Part shown: positions 44,761 to 56,742 of the stretch, piece by piece
Layout: each line of letters begins with the position of its first letter
How positions within the stretch are numbered: position 1 is the stretch's first letter
Origin: Dendrolimus kikuchii
Taxonomy: Eukaryota; Arthropoda; Insecta; Lepidoptera; Lasiocampidae
NCBI GenBank assembly: GCA_019925095.2
Contig: CM034395.1
Coordinates: 11,081,713-11,145,712, forward strand
Length of the DNA: 64,000 bases
Reading direction: 5' to 3'
The notes under the pieces: generated by a model
What the model saw: only the letters and a program-made list of their open reading frames with translations
Told to the model about the DNA's origin: nothing
Databases searched by the model: none
Translations under genes and position numbers: made by a program

Positions 44761-46621
44761 TTCGGATTACAAAAAAAAATGGTAAATTAAAAATTTATAA
44801 TATCTTTTTACCGGTGCTTGGCGCAAGCAGAACGTTTAAAATCTTAATGCTGTCGGGGAAAATATTTCACGAAGGTAACGTTAACTTGTTCGTTTTCCAT
44901 TCGATGTCTATTTATTTAACGGAAAGCGAGTAAGTAATGTATGGAAAGAAGGTAACGTAGGATTTTATAGTCGTTTGTGCAAGCAAGCAGTCTTATAAAA
45001 CGTCATGAAAAAGTCGTAAATGTTGCGTACTGGCGTGTACCAGTGAAATTTTCTACATGAGCGGTCGTGCGATCTACGACGGAACATGCAAAATTTTACG
45101 AGTCTTGCTTCCACTCTCCATTGCCTCGTTCCTAGTACCAATTCTGTTTTATGGCCCAACTTGTTAAAATTATAATACTACTAAAGGTAGTATTCGAAAT
45201 TTGTGACATTACTCCAAAATGGATCATGCTTTATATATATAAAGCACTAGAGTTTTCTCCGCGGTATGTAAGTTCCTACTTACATAAAAACTTGTTAGGT
45301 TTTTATATATAGCGAACAAAACCGTGGGCAATAAGCTGGTATACATATAAACTTTCCTTGAAAAATTATCTAGCTGACGATGAAAACTGTTTAGAAATCC
45401 GTAGCGTGGTTTAGGAGGAGTTAGCGGATATACAGAAAGACAGATAAACGCGGAAAGCGACTTTGTGGGTGCGGTATAGATATGTAAGAAAGAAAAGAAA
45501 GAAAGAAAACGTTTATTTGCCAAATGCGACACAAAATTTAAAATAGACGGTACCAAATATGATTGTAGATGCCGCTATTCGACGAACGAGGTTGGCACTC
45601 AGTATATTGCTGTGTCGGAAGATACCCCGCCACGGCACTGATTTTCAGTGCCCACCTCCTAATCAACACATTAATTTGAGACCCGTATAAGAATATGATT
45701 ATTTAGTCATAGCGATATGTGACTTTTCGGCTGCTACTCAGATATCCAGTACACCAATTTTAAGTAGTGGGTAAGTGGAGTGTCTAAGGAGGAAGGTATA
45801 CTTACCCTTTCTGCAACCCCTATGTGTAGGAAATGTATAGTTCTTGCGATATTAATGGTTTTGTCAATATAGCCTTACTTATATTTTTCCTTAATATTGC
45901 ACTTCTATCATAGGTTCAAAGTTGAAAATTCCAATCAAAATCCAATACTCAATATATAAAGTTTCAAAATAGACCAAAAACACAACATAAATTCTTAAAA
46001 ATGAAATAAGAACACAACAGAGCAATTCATATAACCTGTAAAAATAAGAAACATGAAAATTATAAATAATACTTATGATGTTTTTTAAGTTTGTGGTTAG
46101 CAAATAGGCCTTTATTTAAGCTACGAAAATGTTGTTTGATATAAAATTAATTTGGAGTGGTTATAAAAAAATAACCACGAAGGCTAAGGCGAGTACTACC
46201 GCTTGGATTCGTTCCGCCTTAGCCTTCTAACCTATAGTTAAAAAAAATCTGATCTCTTCTGATACAAAAAATAGCTAAGGGATTTCTTTAAACAAAACAC
46301 GGTGTCTATACTACTCCACTTTATACACGTATTTTACTGCTCTCATCTCTTCCATAAAAGCATCTTTTTATATTTCATAATATTTCGCCACCACACAGAA
46401 TTATCAAAACAAAAAAATGACATCGATTCATTAATGTGTATGACAATGACATCTCTACACAGAGTTATCGAACCATAAAGAAAATAAATCTGTATTTTTC
46501 TATCGTAATTTTTATCATGACATAATTAAAGCTAAACTTTATTATTATTATTCTATACTCAAAATTATTTTTAGTGGTTAAAATGTTAGGCATTAGAACC
46601 TCTTTTGTATTATTTATATTT
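44761..46621. other. Intergenic DNA; microsatellite and twin hairpins
   Basis: GAAA-type microsatellite at 45487-45508. Two adjacent hairpins: arms 46157-46164/46171-46178 and 46179-46191/46215-46227 (13 bp, gaaggctaaggcg). No gene seen. Confidence 0.5.
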
Positions 46622-46640
46622 ACTTCTAATATTGTCACTG

Positions 46641-47058
46641 CTTACCAACTTAATCCCCTGGACAGTATTCAACGTCGAGCCCTTCGCGTTGTTGATGATC
46701 CCATACTCACAGACGGTTTAGATACGCTTGGCCTTAGGAGAGACTTTGCTTCTCTCTGCGTATTCTACCGACTGTATAACGGGGAATGTTCCGAAGAACT
46801 GTTTAGAATGGTGCCTTCGTCCTCCTTCTACCATCGCACCGCTCGCCATCGATTGGGAGTTCACCCCCACTTCCTTGAGCCGCTTCGCTCATGTAGCAAC
46901 GGTTCTGTAGAACGCTCGCGTTGATTTAAATGGCTTATCCCAATAATTTCTTCGAGGCCGGCAGCGCGTTGGCGACATCTCTGATGTTGCAAACGTCCAT
47001 AGGCGACGGTAACCGCTTTCCACCAGGTGGGCCGTTAGCCTGTTTGCTGTACTCCAGC

Positions 47059-47092
<34 letters not shown>
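46641..47092 (+). mobile_element. 5'-truncated LINE insertion with poly(A) and 19-bp target duplication
   Basis: acttctaatattgtcactg occurs exactly at 46622-46640 and again at 47093-47111, bracketing the insertion. The insert begins inside ORF2 (QLNPLDSIQRRALRVVDDP; RRDFASLCVFYRLYNGECSE; YHRTARHRLGVHPH), the C-terminal signature of a Jockey/CR1-like LINE. It continues into the 3' UTR and ends in 31 A (47062-47092). A partial second copy of a UTR segment (tttaaatggcttatcccaat) lies outside at 47160-47183, an independent remnant. Confidence 0.9.
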
Positions 47093-47095
<3 letters not shown>

Positions 47096-47111
47096 TCTAA
47101 TATTGTCACTG

Positions 47112-47889
47112 ACTTGACGTTGTTGTAATAAAGAAACCATGTAGAAAGAGCACGCTTTGTTTAAATGGCTTATCCCAATAATTAATCAAGTTTTCATATA
47201 AAAAACAGTTTTATTCAACACGTAAGTACATTTCTAAAGTCAAATCACACTTTGTTATTGTCAAATATACCAGATAATTGTTGTGAAATTTAAAATGCTA
47301 CAATTAATTAAAAACCTTTTTTCTACACTCATAGACAGTTTTAGTTGTTATTATAAGTCATATATATTCCTAAACACATATCACATTAAATTCATAATAT
47401 CAAAAAAGGCCACATATCTATACTTCACCCCCAACTGAGACAGTTTTTAGTCTTGCAAAAGCTAACTAACAACAGCCTTCTATATTTTGTATGAGTGTAG
47501 TGAGTTATCATTAATCCAAATGTTTACTAAAAGTAAGTTATTAATTTTATATATTGTTTGTTTAATTAATTGTTTTAGAATATATTGTAAAACATCGGAA
47601 TTCATAAAACGCTATAATTTGAAACTCGTTGCACTTAACACTTAAAATGAAATTCCAATAGTAAAAGTTATTGAAAACTATATTTGCACTTTCGTTTTAT
47701 AACGTTCGAGGACTAAATAAGGCTTTACACTTAATTGCGCTGTTGTTCAGTGGATCATTAAAGCCCCAACAATCCGGCTCGTTTCACGCTACCAGTTTGA
47801 TTTCTCGCTGTACATTGCTACTTATAGCCTAACTTCTAATACCTGTGATACCTACTTACGAACACGTTAATTAAAGTGGATAATAAAAT
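47112..47889. other. Intergenic AT-rich DNA
   Basis: Apart from the small LINE remnant at 47128-47183, nothing recognised. Confidence 0.5.
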
Positions 47890-48061
47890 AAAACAGACCT
47901 ATAATTAACCTAAATACCTAAAATAGAGATTAACTGGATCTAAAATGGAATTAAAATGAAGCGAATCTATAGCTAAAATAGAGCAAAATTCGCGCTGAAA
48001 TGGATATAAATTAAAGCTAAAATAGAGCCAACATACAGCTACAATGGAGTTAATATAGGTT
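47890..48061. repeat. GCTAAAATAGA degenerate array, part 1
   Basis: Repeated words agctaaaatagag, tctaaaatggaa, gctgaaatgg, gctacaatgg at irregular 12-35 bp spacing. It continues at 48386-48447 and 50262-50410. Confidence 0.7.
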
Positions 48062-48091
48062 TTTTTAATGTCTCATGCATTAAATATTATA

Positions 48092-48385
48092 TTCAGCAGA
48101 CAGGCAGACGGCCCACCTGATGGAAAGCGGTCAATATCGCCTATGGACATTTGTATCATCAAAGGTGCTACTAATGTGCTGCCGCTCTTTAAACGGGGAC
48201 TGGAACCTGTCTACTAATGCCGGAACACAACTCAAGGTTGTTATGGAAGCATACTCTAACTTTAGACCAGAGATAGTAGCAATCTAGGCTGATACATATT
48301 CTACCACCTGGCAGTGGGTGTTTTGTCGCCTTTTATGACAGATCATCCTGCCTCAGGAAATTGTTCTTTCTCCGTTCCTACACGG
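48092..48385 (-). repeat. Metulj-like SINE, copy 4 (antisense)
   Basis: From ttcagcagacaggcagacgg to ctttctccgttcctacacgg. Nearly complete but diverged. It interrupts the GCTAAAATAGA array. Confidence 0.8.
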
Positions 48386-48447
48386 ATTAAAGAGCTAAAA
48401 TAGACCTACAATAGATATATAAATAGAGCTAAAATAGGGCTAAAATA
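48386..48447. repeat. GCTAAAATAGA degenerate array, part 2
   Basis: agctaaaatagacctacaat, then tagagctaaaatagggctaa, between the SINE and the mariner. Confidence 0.7.
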
Positions 48448-49724
48448 TGTGAGACACTCAAGAAAGCTTTGCGAAAATAAAAAAAATGTTCTATAGGATC
48501 TTTTTATTAAATATTTTCAAAGTGCTCTCCACCAGCCTCTATACAAAGTTTCATGCGTCTGAATCAGTTTTCGAAACACTTTTTGCAGTCCGCCGCAGAC
48601 ACATCGTTTAAAGCTTGGTCGAACGCTGACAGTGCATCTACCGGCGACGAAAATTGTATCCCTTTGAGATGATTTTTCATTTTCGGGAATAAAAAGAAGT
48701 TACACGGTGCTATATCAGGGCTGTAAGGAGGGTGACTCAGGAGTTTGGCCGGCGTGCTGTCGGTTTTGAGCGCGGTATGGGCGGGCGCGTTGTCATGGTG
48801 GAGCAGTAAGCCCGCGGAGCCGTGTTTGGTCGCTAGTTGCTCACAACAGAGAATAATTCTGCCAAGCATTTCGTAGTATACCATTCAGCGTTGATGCTTC
48901 TTTGGTTCCGTAAAGGAATTCAACAAAATCTTCACCCCGTTTCTAGATCCCTTCACTTTGGTAGGCGTTGATTCGTTTTGAAACACCCAAATCGTCGACT
49001 GGCGCTTCTTTTCTGGATTGTATTGATAAATTCAGGACTCATCACCTGTAATGATGTCGTAAACACGCCGAGACGAGCTTGCTTCAAATTTGTTTATCAT
49101 ATCACGGCGTCATTGCACCCGGGCCCGCTTCTGAGCATCGGTGAGGTTGTGTGGCACCCAGCGTGAAACTATTGTCCTCACGCTGAGATGCAATTGTAGA
49201 ACCTTGTGCAGGCTTATCGATCCAATTTGCAGTACGCGCTGAATCTCTTTATACGTAACTCGCCTATTGTCTTGGATTAAATTTCTCACTGCTAGCACAT
49301 TTTCTTTCGTAACAGCCGTCAAAGGGCGACCACTTCTTTCTTTATCTCCCAAAGTTGGGCAACTGCGCTTGAATTCGTTGTACCAACGATACACGGTTGC
49401 CTTAGAAGGACCTTCATGTATGAATGCCATTTGAAGTCTATCGTACGATTCGTCCGGTTTCAGGAGACACTTGAAATCGTAAAAACTCATAGCGCGAAAA
49501 TCTTCCCGACGCAGATTTATTTTTCAATAAGACACACTAATTTAAATTAGCTCGCAAACAATGTGGAAGAAAATTTTGAAATTAAAACGGACTTATTTTG
49601 AGTTATAAATAACACAAACTACTATGGATACTACGTATATAAATAATCATATTTTCCAAATAGATTATAACTGGCCAGTCTCTTGTACATAAAAACTTTT
49701 ATTCGCAATACTTTCTGAGTGGCC
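48448..49724 (-). mobile_element. Second mariner family copy (about 1.28 kb)
   Basis: The right end, read inward, is ggccactcagaaagtattgc; the left end is cactcaagaaagctttgcga after a few extra bases. TA lies at both edges (48446-48447, 49725-49726). Just outside, 49727-49762 carries a piece like the end of the 28130 family (aagaactttttgattcacct). Confidence 0.7.
48540..49490 (-). pseudogene. Mariner transposase, dead
   Basis: The N-terminal frame 49490-49110 has both HTH regions (DESYDRLQMAFIHEGPSKAT; KERSGRPLTAVTKENV; SRWVPHNLTDAQK). A middle part with a TGDES catalytic motif follows, with stops. The frame 48884-48564 gives HHDNAPAHTA and YSPDIAPCNFFLFPKMK. The third catalytic Asp has become Asn (APCN in place of APCD), and a few residues are missing between the second and third positions. 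Stops and the lost Asp make it non-functional. Confidence 0.85.
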
Positions 49725-49848
49725 TAGTGTATATGCACTTTTAAGAACTTTTTGATTCACCTGACTGTATGCATTAGCGTTAAGACAGTAAAAGTAATGA
49801 TAGACTAGTTTTAAGCTTAGTTGGTTCCTCTATAATTTTATTAAACTA

Positions 49849-50250
49849 GGATATGCCCGCGAATTCGTCCACGCTTAACTTAAAATTCCCGCGGGATTTT
49901 CGGGATACAAAGTACACCCGCATTTAACAAAGAATGTAAGCTATCGTTTTAGTGAAAATTATTTCCGAATAAGCTAAAGATTATGCATCCGAACAACTGC
50001 AAACCGCTCCCGAGAAAATCCCCGCGGGACTCCCGGGATGAAAAATCACACATCCACCAGTAAAAAAATCACATTAGAATTCGATTTTTTTATCTGGCTA
50101 TTTAAATCGTCCCCAGAAAAAATCCCAGGATAAAAAGTAGCGCAGATTTTAAGTCTAAGAATTTTTTGTTGATCACCGAAAACCGCATCGAAATCGACCA
50201 AGTAGTTTTTACGTGAATCCTGAACAAACAGAGAGACACAGACAGAGTGA
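49849..50250 (+). repeat. Trimeric interspersed repeat, copy 4
   Basis: Starts ggatatgcccgcgaattcgt, with internal subunits at 49885 (attcccgcgggattttcggg), 50020 and 50130. Ends in gtgaatcctgaacaaacaga. It also interrupts the GCTAAAATAGA array. Confidence 0.65.
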
Positions 50251-50261
50251 CATAAATAAAT

Positions 50262-50410
50262 ATAAAATTAAGCTAAAATAGGACCCAAGTATAGGGTTAA
50301 ATTTTTAGTAAAATAAGGCTGAAATTAAGCTAAAAGACGGCTAAAATAGAGCTAAATTGGGTGTGATGTAGGGCTAAAATGGATAAAAAGAATGCTAAAA
50401 TAACTACACT
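50262..50410. repeat. GCTAAAATAGA degenerate array, part 3
   Basis: aagctaaaataggacccaag, ggctaaaatagagctaaatt, gggctaaaatggataaaaag. Same word as parts 1 and 2. Confidence 0.7.
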
Positions 50411-50703
50411 ATAATATTGTAATATTAAAATTATTACATGTATATATTAAAAGAGTTTAAACTTTTTAAGTAGAAGTCAAATATACTAATTATATTATAT
50501 AAATAGTTAATTTCCTCATCAATAAATAGAAATGTAAAGAAATAATCATACAACATCTACAAAGTGTCAATATCAGGCTGCTGCTTCAAATCCTAATTTT
50601 TCAAATGGCATAATAGGCAGTATCTATTGATTTATAATCATATAAATGATTTAATAGTTCATCCATTACCAAAATCGCCACCTAATTTTCGCATTAATCA
50701 TAT

Positions 50704-51050
50704 TTGAAGCGGCCCAGTCGTAGTGGTTGCTTTATCATCTTGCAATATATCATCATAAATCACGTTAAACGTGGCCTGGGTATTTGTTGGCGCGGTGTCT
50801 CATACATGCCCTCACTTTGGGCGCTCGAGACTTGTGGTGGGATGTGTCCGGCCAGTGCCGGCTTTACCTACAGTGCAGGGTGTGCGGGGCACACGGACGC
50901 CTTGTCTTGGGGGGCTCTGAAAACCGCTCGCTACACCTCCAAAAAGCATGGGTCGTTCGTGACGACGGCGCTTTCAAAGACCCTGCACCCGCGTTATTAC
51001 CGACACTGAGCGCGGTAGCGAAGTAACGCGCACTACGAGCGGCTCCTATA
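50704..51050. repeat. GC-rich block of unknown type
   Basis: Sharp rise in GC with ccggccagtgccggc (self-complementary) and gggtgtgcggggcacacgga. Two overlapping open frames of 80-101 codons, neither recognised. Likely a repeat. Confidence 0.35.
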
Positions 51051-52515
51051 CTCTACCTATGTAATAACTTTTGTTTCTACGTTAACTCAGCCTTAAAACA
51101 GATAATTAAAGATAATTAATATTGGCGTAGTGTCGCATTAATATTGTAACCCCTTTCTTCCTAAAAACTACTTTTTGCTCGCTCGTACCCTCAGAACAAG
51201 AACTCTTATAGATAGAATTAAGGAAAAATGAGTATTCACTTTAGCAAAGTTCAATTTATACATGTTAAATTTATATGTGTTTAAGTTTAACGTTGATCCG
51301 AGTCTAAAATCCGTTAAAAATAACTGAATAAGGATATATCAATACTAAGTTTCACATGAGCAGTCATTCTTAAAGTTTACCATGGACGTCTAGCGGAATT
51401 TAAAGCAAAAATATAATATTTTAGTTATAATTCGACGTCTTTACAGAAGAATTGCCGACATAGCAAAGTTGTAATAGCGTTTACCTTTTTTAATTTTCTA
51501 ATTTAAATAATTGTCCAGTTAATCAGTTACAACGTGTTACAAAGCTTGGCTTACAAAATTAATAATAATTATTATTAAAGTATACTTACATCATAGGTTA
51601 TGGTTAAAACATTGCGTAAAGCGTAAATAAACCAACTTCATACTTACATTATATTCAAGGTCATAATGATAAAAGTTATTAGTAAGTAACAAAATTACTC
51701 TTGTAATGTTGGGATTGATAAGAGCAGTTCAGACCAATGTGCGAAAGTTTCACCCCTATTATTTTCTACTCTTTCTGGCCAAAGTGTAATCCCTCTTTAT
51801 TCCACATACCAGATAGTACCATAAATGAAAATGAAATACCAGTATTTATGCAGTTGCCATTTTAGCACGGTTTAAATGAAAGTTCTTATTTTCAAAGTGT
51901 ATCATCTATGGTGTACCTATTGCTTTCCGATGTCATTTAAAATGTCACCATTTGCACTCGAATTTCTATTCACTGGTGAAAATGTCGGTAAGTATTCCAT
52001 TTTGACGGCGCGCCCACTAGAGGGCGCCAGGTTATTGATTGCACACACGCGCTACATGGGCTAGAGCCGCCCTGTGTGTCCCATGCTAGTCCGCCCCAGA
52101 TATGTTAAATAGACAATAGATCTGTTTGCCTAGGTCAGCCAGTGCCAACTATTTCAGAGGTATTATATGACGAGCGTATTTTAATTGACTAGTCTCTCGA
52201 AAAGCCTTTGTGTATAAATGATAAAATAATAATAATATTTTTTTATTAAATTATTATAAAAAAAATTAAGACTGAATGTAGATGTAGAGCTAAATGTAGA
52301 GCCATGACGACGGGATAGCAATTTTTTAAGTGAATGCTCGTAGGTCTCTCCAAATTAAAGAACAAAACTTAATAAAAGCTGGTTAAAGGAAATAATATCC
52401 CAAGGTATATGATTATTTAACAAATCTATTGGTCTTGTCAGCACCTGTACGGCAGTGGTTTTAAAATGCAATGTAAATTTATTATTTTCTGTACAACAAT
52501 TTTTATTATTAGCCT
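51051..52515. other. Intergenic DNA with a CTCF-like motif
   Basis: Mostly AT-rich and featureless. 52014-52030 reads ccactagagggcgccag, matching the vertebrate and insect CTCF core. Around it is a small GC-rich patch (52000-52100). Confidence 0.4.
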
Positions 52516-52544
52516 TTATAGTTGAGTGTTCAAGTTTTGGCCCA

Positions 52545-52690
52545 CTTAGTTTCCTAAAACACAGAGGTCCTGTTTTCAATTCCTGGAATGATATATTACT
52601 TTAAACGAAATTTCCGTTATTTACTATGTTCTACATTTCCGGGGTTTTTCCCAAATTTGTTCGCTGTATATTGCTGAAAGTTACTTTCTA
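52545..52690 (+). repeat. tRNA-derived SINE family 2, copy 3 (decayed)
   Basis: ttttcaattcctggaatgat (worn B box), then ccgttatttactatgttcta and cgctgtatattgctgaaagt, the same order as at 3975 and 54955. Confidence 0.5.
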
Positions 52691-52769
52691 AAAAGATGAT
52701 TTAAAAATATTACTAACCGAAAATGCGATATATGAAGCAACATACATACACTAACATTCTTGGGGGCTG

Positions 52770-53290
52770 GCATACGCTTTGTCAATAAAATTCCGAATGA
52801 CGTGCATGAATCTGCCCTTCAGTTAATTTTAAAGCTAAATTGGAAAGGACCTTGCTTAGAAAGGGATACTATACTACTGAAGAATATTTAAATGACAAAA
52901 CTCCATTTACATGGCTGCTCGCTCCAGATTTTTATACTATCTTCTGTATAACGTTTATATTTTGCATGACATGTAAGGAATCTATGGAGATTTGTCGCAG
53001 TCTGACAATTTCATACAGTCCTTGAAAAGTAATTGTAATACAACTTCTATATGTATTTAAAAAAAGAGCCTAAATAATAAGGTATAAATAATTATGATAG
53101 ATTTTTTTTTGCTAGACGTGTTGCTGGGGAGTTTCTTGCCGCTTCTTTTCCTTCGAACAGCGGTAACACATTGCGAAGCGGTGTACATAGAATAGGAAGT
53201 AGATTTTGACTTACATATATGACCTTCAAAAAGTGTTCTCCAGTGGAACTTATTTTGAATAATTTGAATTTGAACATAAGGAATGTAATT
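52770..53290 (+). pseudogene. Jockey-type LINE 3' end, frameshifted
   Basis: The + strand reads IRFVNKIPNDVHESALQL, then after a frameshift KAKLERTLLRKGYYTTEEYL and NDKTPFTWL, the usual end of Jockey-like ORF2 proteins (RFFNKLP...KAYYxxxEFLxD). The 3' UTR follows at 53110-53290 (gagtttcttgccgcttcttt; ggtgtacatagaataggaag; cagtggaacttattttgaat). The UTR recurs inverted at 59142-59290. Confidence 0.65.
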
Positions 53291-53299
53291 GAATATGAA

Positions 53300-54640
53300 A
53301 TATAGTTTTACACCAAAAGCAAATTTATCCATATAATTAAATTCAAGCCTTCGTATTAGATACTTTATAATTATACCACTTCACTGTCTTTATTACATTC
53401 TCAAAGGCAATAAATACTATCAACAATAATTTTTAGAAGCGTGAATGTGCTATATTTTAAACGTAATGGGTCGGCCGTTTCGTGCGAATTGTAATAAATT
53501 ACCTTGCATTTATCTCACTCTCGGTTCAATTAATTGGCTATATGTGGACGCTGCGCCCCATATTGGAAATGTACTGTTTAAATAATTGGAGCAATTTAAT
53601 TTTATATATCTATTATGCAATTATACAGAGAAACAATTGAACCTAACATATATATTATAATGGTCAGTAAGTTGATAAACATGTAAATACATAATTATTC
53701 CGCACCATAACGCAGCGTTATTCTTAGACTTGAATCCCTTGAATATGAATAGGAACAATTACATTTAGTGTATTAAAAGGGTCTTAGGCCCACCCTTGAT
53801 TTGAAAAAACAACTGTACCAAATTTAATTAACAATTGTTTAGAGGTTAATAATGAAAAGGTAACCAAGAGACAAACGGAATGTTAATTTCACATACTGTG
53901 TACTACGGGTTTCCACACGGATTTCCTGTATTATACTTCTGTTTTAATATTCTTTCGGAACTCTTATTAGGTATTATTCAGCAATTTCCGCATAAAAAGT
54001 AACACATTTTCATTATTAAAAATAAATATACACCAAATGTCTTGATAATCGATTCATGTTAAAGCCATGGAGAAGTGATAAACAAACATCCAAATAAACC
54101 CACTTCCATATTTATGCACTAGTACAGAAATGTAGTTAATGTGAATAAAGATAGCTAGCATAAAGCGGTTACGCGCGTATCGCATTAACTGAATCAGCAG
54201 TTTTGTTCAGCTTCCCCTATACGGCGGCTCGGCTCGAATATTTCAACTGTTAAATATAAATCCGAGTTATGGATGTTGAAAAATCATTCTTCGCATCATA
54301 AATTGTTACACGCTACCAGGGGTGCCGGAACAGTGAAAAATTGCACCCGCTGTGTAATCGTTATCGAAGAGTGTTAATGTTGCAACAGAAATTTGTCTCG
54401 TAAAACATGTTATTGAGGGTCGACTTTTGGTAGGCTGTCGGATTATGAAGGGCCATCATTTTATGCGTTTGTAATTACATTAAAATGTATCGTGGAAATG
54501 AATATTTGTGGTCGGCCGTCCATGTTTTCATTTAAATGTCCGCGTCACGTTATGGTATCATTAAGTATTAAACTGTGCGTAGCGGTTGGAAATGGCAGTT
54601 TTCATTTAGGGTGGTTTTAAATTGCAATCTATATTAATAT
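53300..54640. other. Intergenic AT-rich DNA
   Basis: No gene or element supported. Confidence 0.5.
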
Positions 54641-54649
54641 TATAAATGT

Positions 54650-54790
54650 GAAACTTAGGATTGAATGTTTGTTGCTCAATCACGCGAGAACGGTTGAACT
54701 GATCTGGATGAAATATGGCACAGAGATAAAATATAATATGGAATAGCACATAGGCTATTTTTTATCTCGGAAAATGTATGGTAGTAGCAG
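54650..54790 (+). repeat. Dispersed insect repeat fragment
   Basis: gctcaatcacgcgagaacgg, gatgaaatatggcacagaga and cacataggctattttttatc: a string common in lepidopteran non-coding DNA (from memory). Class not determined. Confidence 0.45.
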
Positions 54791-54954
54791 TAGTAGCGTG
54801 TAGTTTATATACTTAAGTCCATTTCTGAATTATTAATATTATTCATATTTATAATACTGATATAAAATTTAAGAAATGGGATTGTAGATACTGAAAATAA
54901 GTTACATTATTGAAGTTGAGGTTCATATTTAGTTTGCGACTCTTGTAATGTATT

Positions 54955-55165
54955 TGGTCTAAGTATCGGCCCGCTTAGTAGTAATTAGTACACAATGACC
55001 GAGTTTGATTCCCGGTGGGATGAATTTCGTTCACAAACTTTCCGTTATTTGCTCTGCTCTAGACTACTGGGATCAACTCCAAAGTTGGCCATGATATATT
55101 ACCTATAATACAAGCGTAATTTGCTTAGCTTAGGAAACAAGTTGTGTATGTGACAGCATATTTTT
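54955..55165 (+). repeat. tRNA-derived SINE family 2, copy 2
   Basis: Starts near cggcccgcttagtagtaatt (A-box side), B box gagtttgattcccggtggg, then ccgttatttgctctgctcta and acctataatacaagcgtaat. More complete at its 5' side than the copy at 3975. Confidence 0.7.
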
Positions 55166-55844
55166 ACATTTTCAGGATAAAAATAAATCAGGATCTTTCA
55201 TGAAAGTGGTTACTTTACAGAACCGCAGCTCCAATTAAATCAATTACCAAAAAGAGTAGGTAAATATTATTTTTATCTATATTTATTTTTAAATTAGCGT
55301 TCTGCATGCCCAAATGAATTGTATATTGTATGTATGTATATGCTTGTTTACGATTAAATATTTATCAAGTTAATCTTCAAGCCACGTGCGCTAATTTTGC
55401 ATGGCGTAACTGGTTAGGGATGTTCAAAGAAAATACTAATAATGGTATCAATTTTAACATCGATATTAAATTCGTTTTCAACTACAGATATTGAAAATCG
55501 AACAATATGTAACTGAAAGGACTTTGCGTAGGTGCTACGTGTACATACTTTCTTAAAATGTTTTCAATTACCTACAGCATTAGATTTATAATGATGTGCC
55601 TACCTATGTATGTGTATTTACGTATCGTTGATAAACAAAGTCAGACAAAGAGAGTAAAAGGTGATAGTTAGTATTTTTAGTTATAGTGATGCAGAGATAT
55701 TGTATTGGTGTATTCAAAATTTCCTAACGTGTATAATATTCAAAATGAACTAAATAATAGCGAATGATGTTGATTTACTAACAACCTAATTAATTAATAA
55801 AATAATGATATTGTGACGTGTTTATATACCTACACACAGACACT

Positions 55845-55845
<1 letters not shown>
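55166..55845. other. Intergenic AT-rich DNA
   Basis: Nothing recognised. Confidence 0.5.

Positions 55846-55846
<1 letters not shown>

Positions 55847-55884
<38 letters not shown>
55847..55884. repeat. (AT)n microsatellite
   Basis: About 36 bp of uninterrupted AT. Confidence 0.95.
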
Positions 55885-55890
<6 letters not shown>

Positions 55891-56461
55891 AATTGATGTT
55901 GCGATTATCGATATAAAATTTCATCAATATTGCAAACTCTCATACATCATAATATCGATGATCAACCAGTGTTCCTATAAAGAACCAAACCCAGAAAAGC
56001 TCCTTTAGACGTGTGCGCCCGTCAGTGTCGCGCAACCCCTGCGGTCGCGCCCTCGGGCGAATTATAACCCTACGACCCTTGAATACTAAAAGGGCCGGAT
56101 AAAAATTCACCCCTCAGGTAGCCACATTTAAGCCGACAGATAACTTCAGCCTGCAACCAAGAAGACAAGGATGAAATCCTCGAGGAACAAATCAATCCCC
56201 TGCGTGCGGGATTGTGAAATCAAGCGCACGTGTAAACAAAAAATGCTATACGAGTTCCTACAATGTTGATCCTTGGCTAACAACGTGGAAATAAGGTAGT
56301 CATTGTTTGGGGTTCAATAAAACATACACATTTGAAATGTGATCAATAAATATTGGGGGTTTTATTTTGATTGAAATTTACAATAATGCGTCAAACATCC
56401 AAGTGTTGTTTTGTAAACTCATAAACTGGTATGCTTTTTGTGACCAAATTTTGTTTTAAGT

Positions 56462-56464
<3 letters not shown>
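55885..56464. other. Intergenic DNA with a moderate-GC patch
   Basis: 55990-56220 is GC-richer (gtcagtgtcgcgcaacccct, cctcgaggaacaaatcaatc). No coding frame is supported. Nature unknown. Confidence 0.35.
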
Positions 56465-56504
<40 letters not shown>

Positions 56505-56512
56505 CATACATA

Positions 56513-56742
56513 ACTTCACGCCAGTTACCTTGCGGGGTAGGCAAGAACAACAGAGCGCCATTTAGGCTTATTCTTACACACCTCACTTGCTTCTTTGACA
56601 TTCATAACTCTTGTCATGCACGCTCGTCTGTTCTTAAGGCTCCTGATATCACCTTCTGCTACTACACGATCAATTTGATCATGGAAGGTGTGTCGTGGCC
56701 TTCCACGACTTCTGCATCCATCCATCCATCCTATATATATAT
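56513..56742 (-). repeat. LINE-end repeat, copy 2
   Basis: The minus strand reads GCRSRGRPRHTFHDQID, then KNRRACMTRVMNVKEASEVC and WRSVVLAYPAR, apparently the last residues of a non-LTR retrotransposon ORF2, followed by a (TATG)n and (TA)n tail (56466-56512). The RTE/R-type assignment is unsure. Confidence 0.65.
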
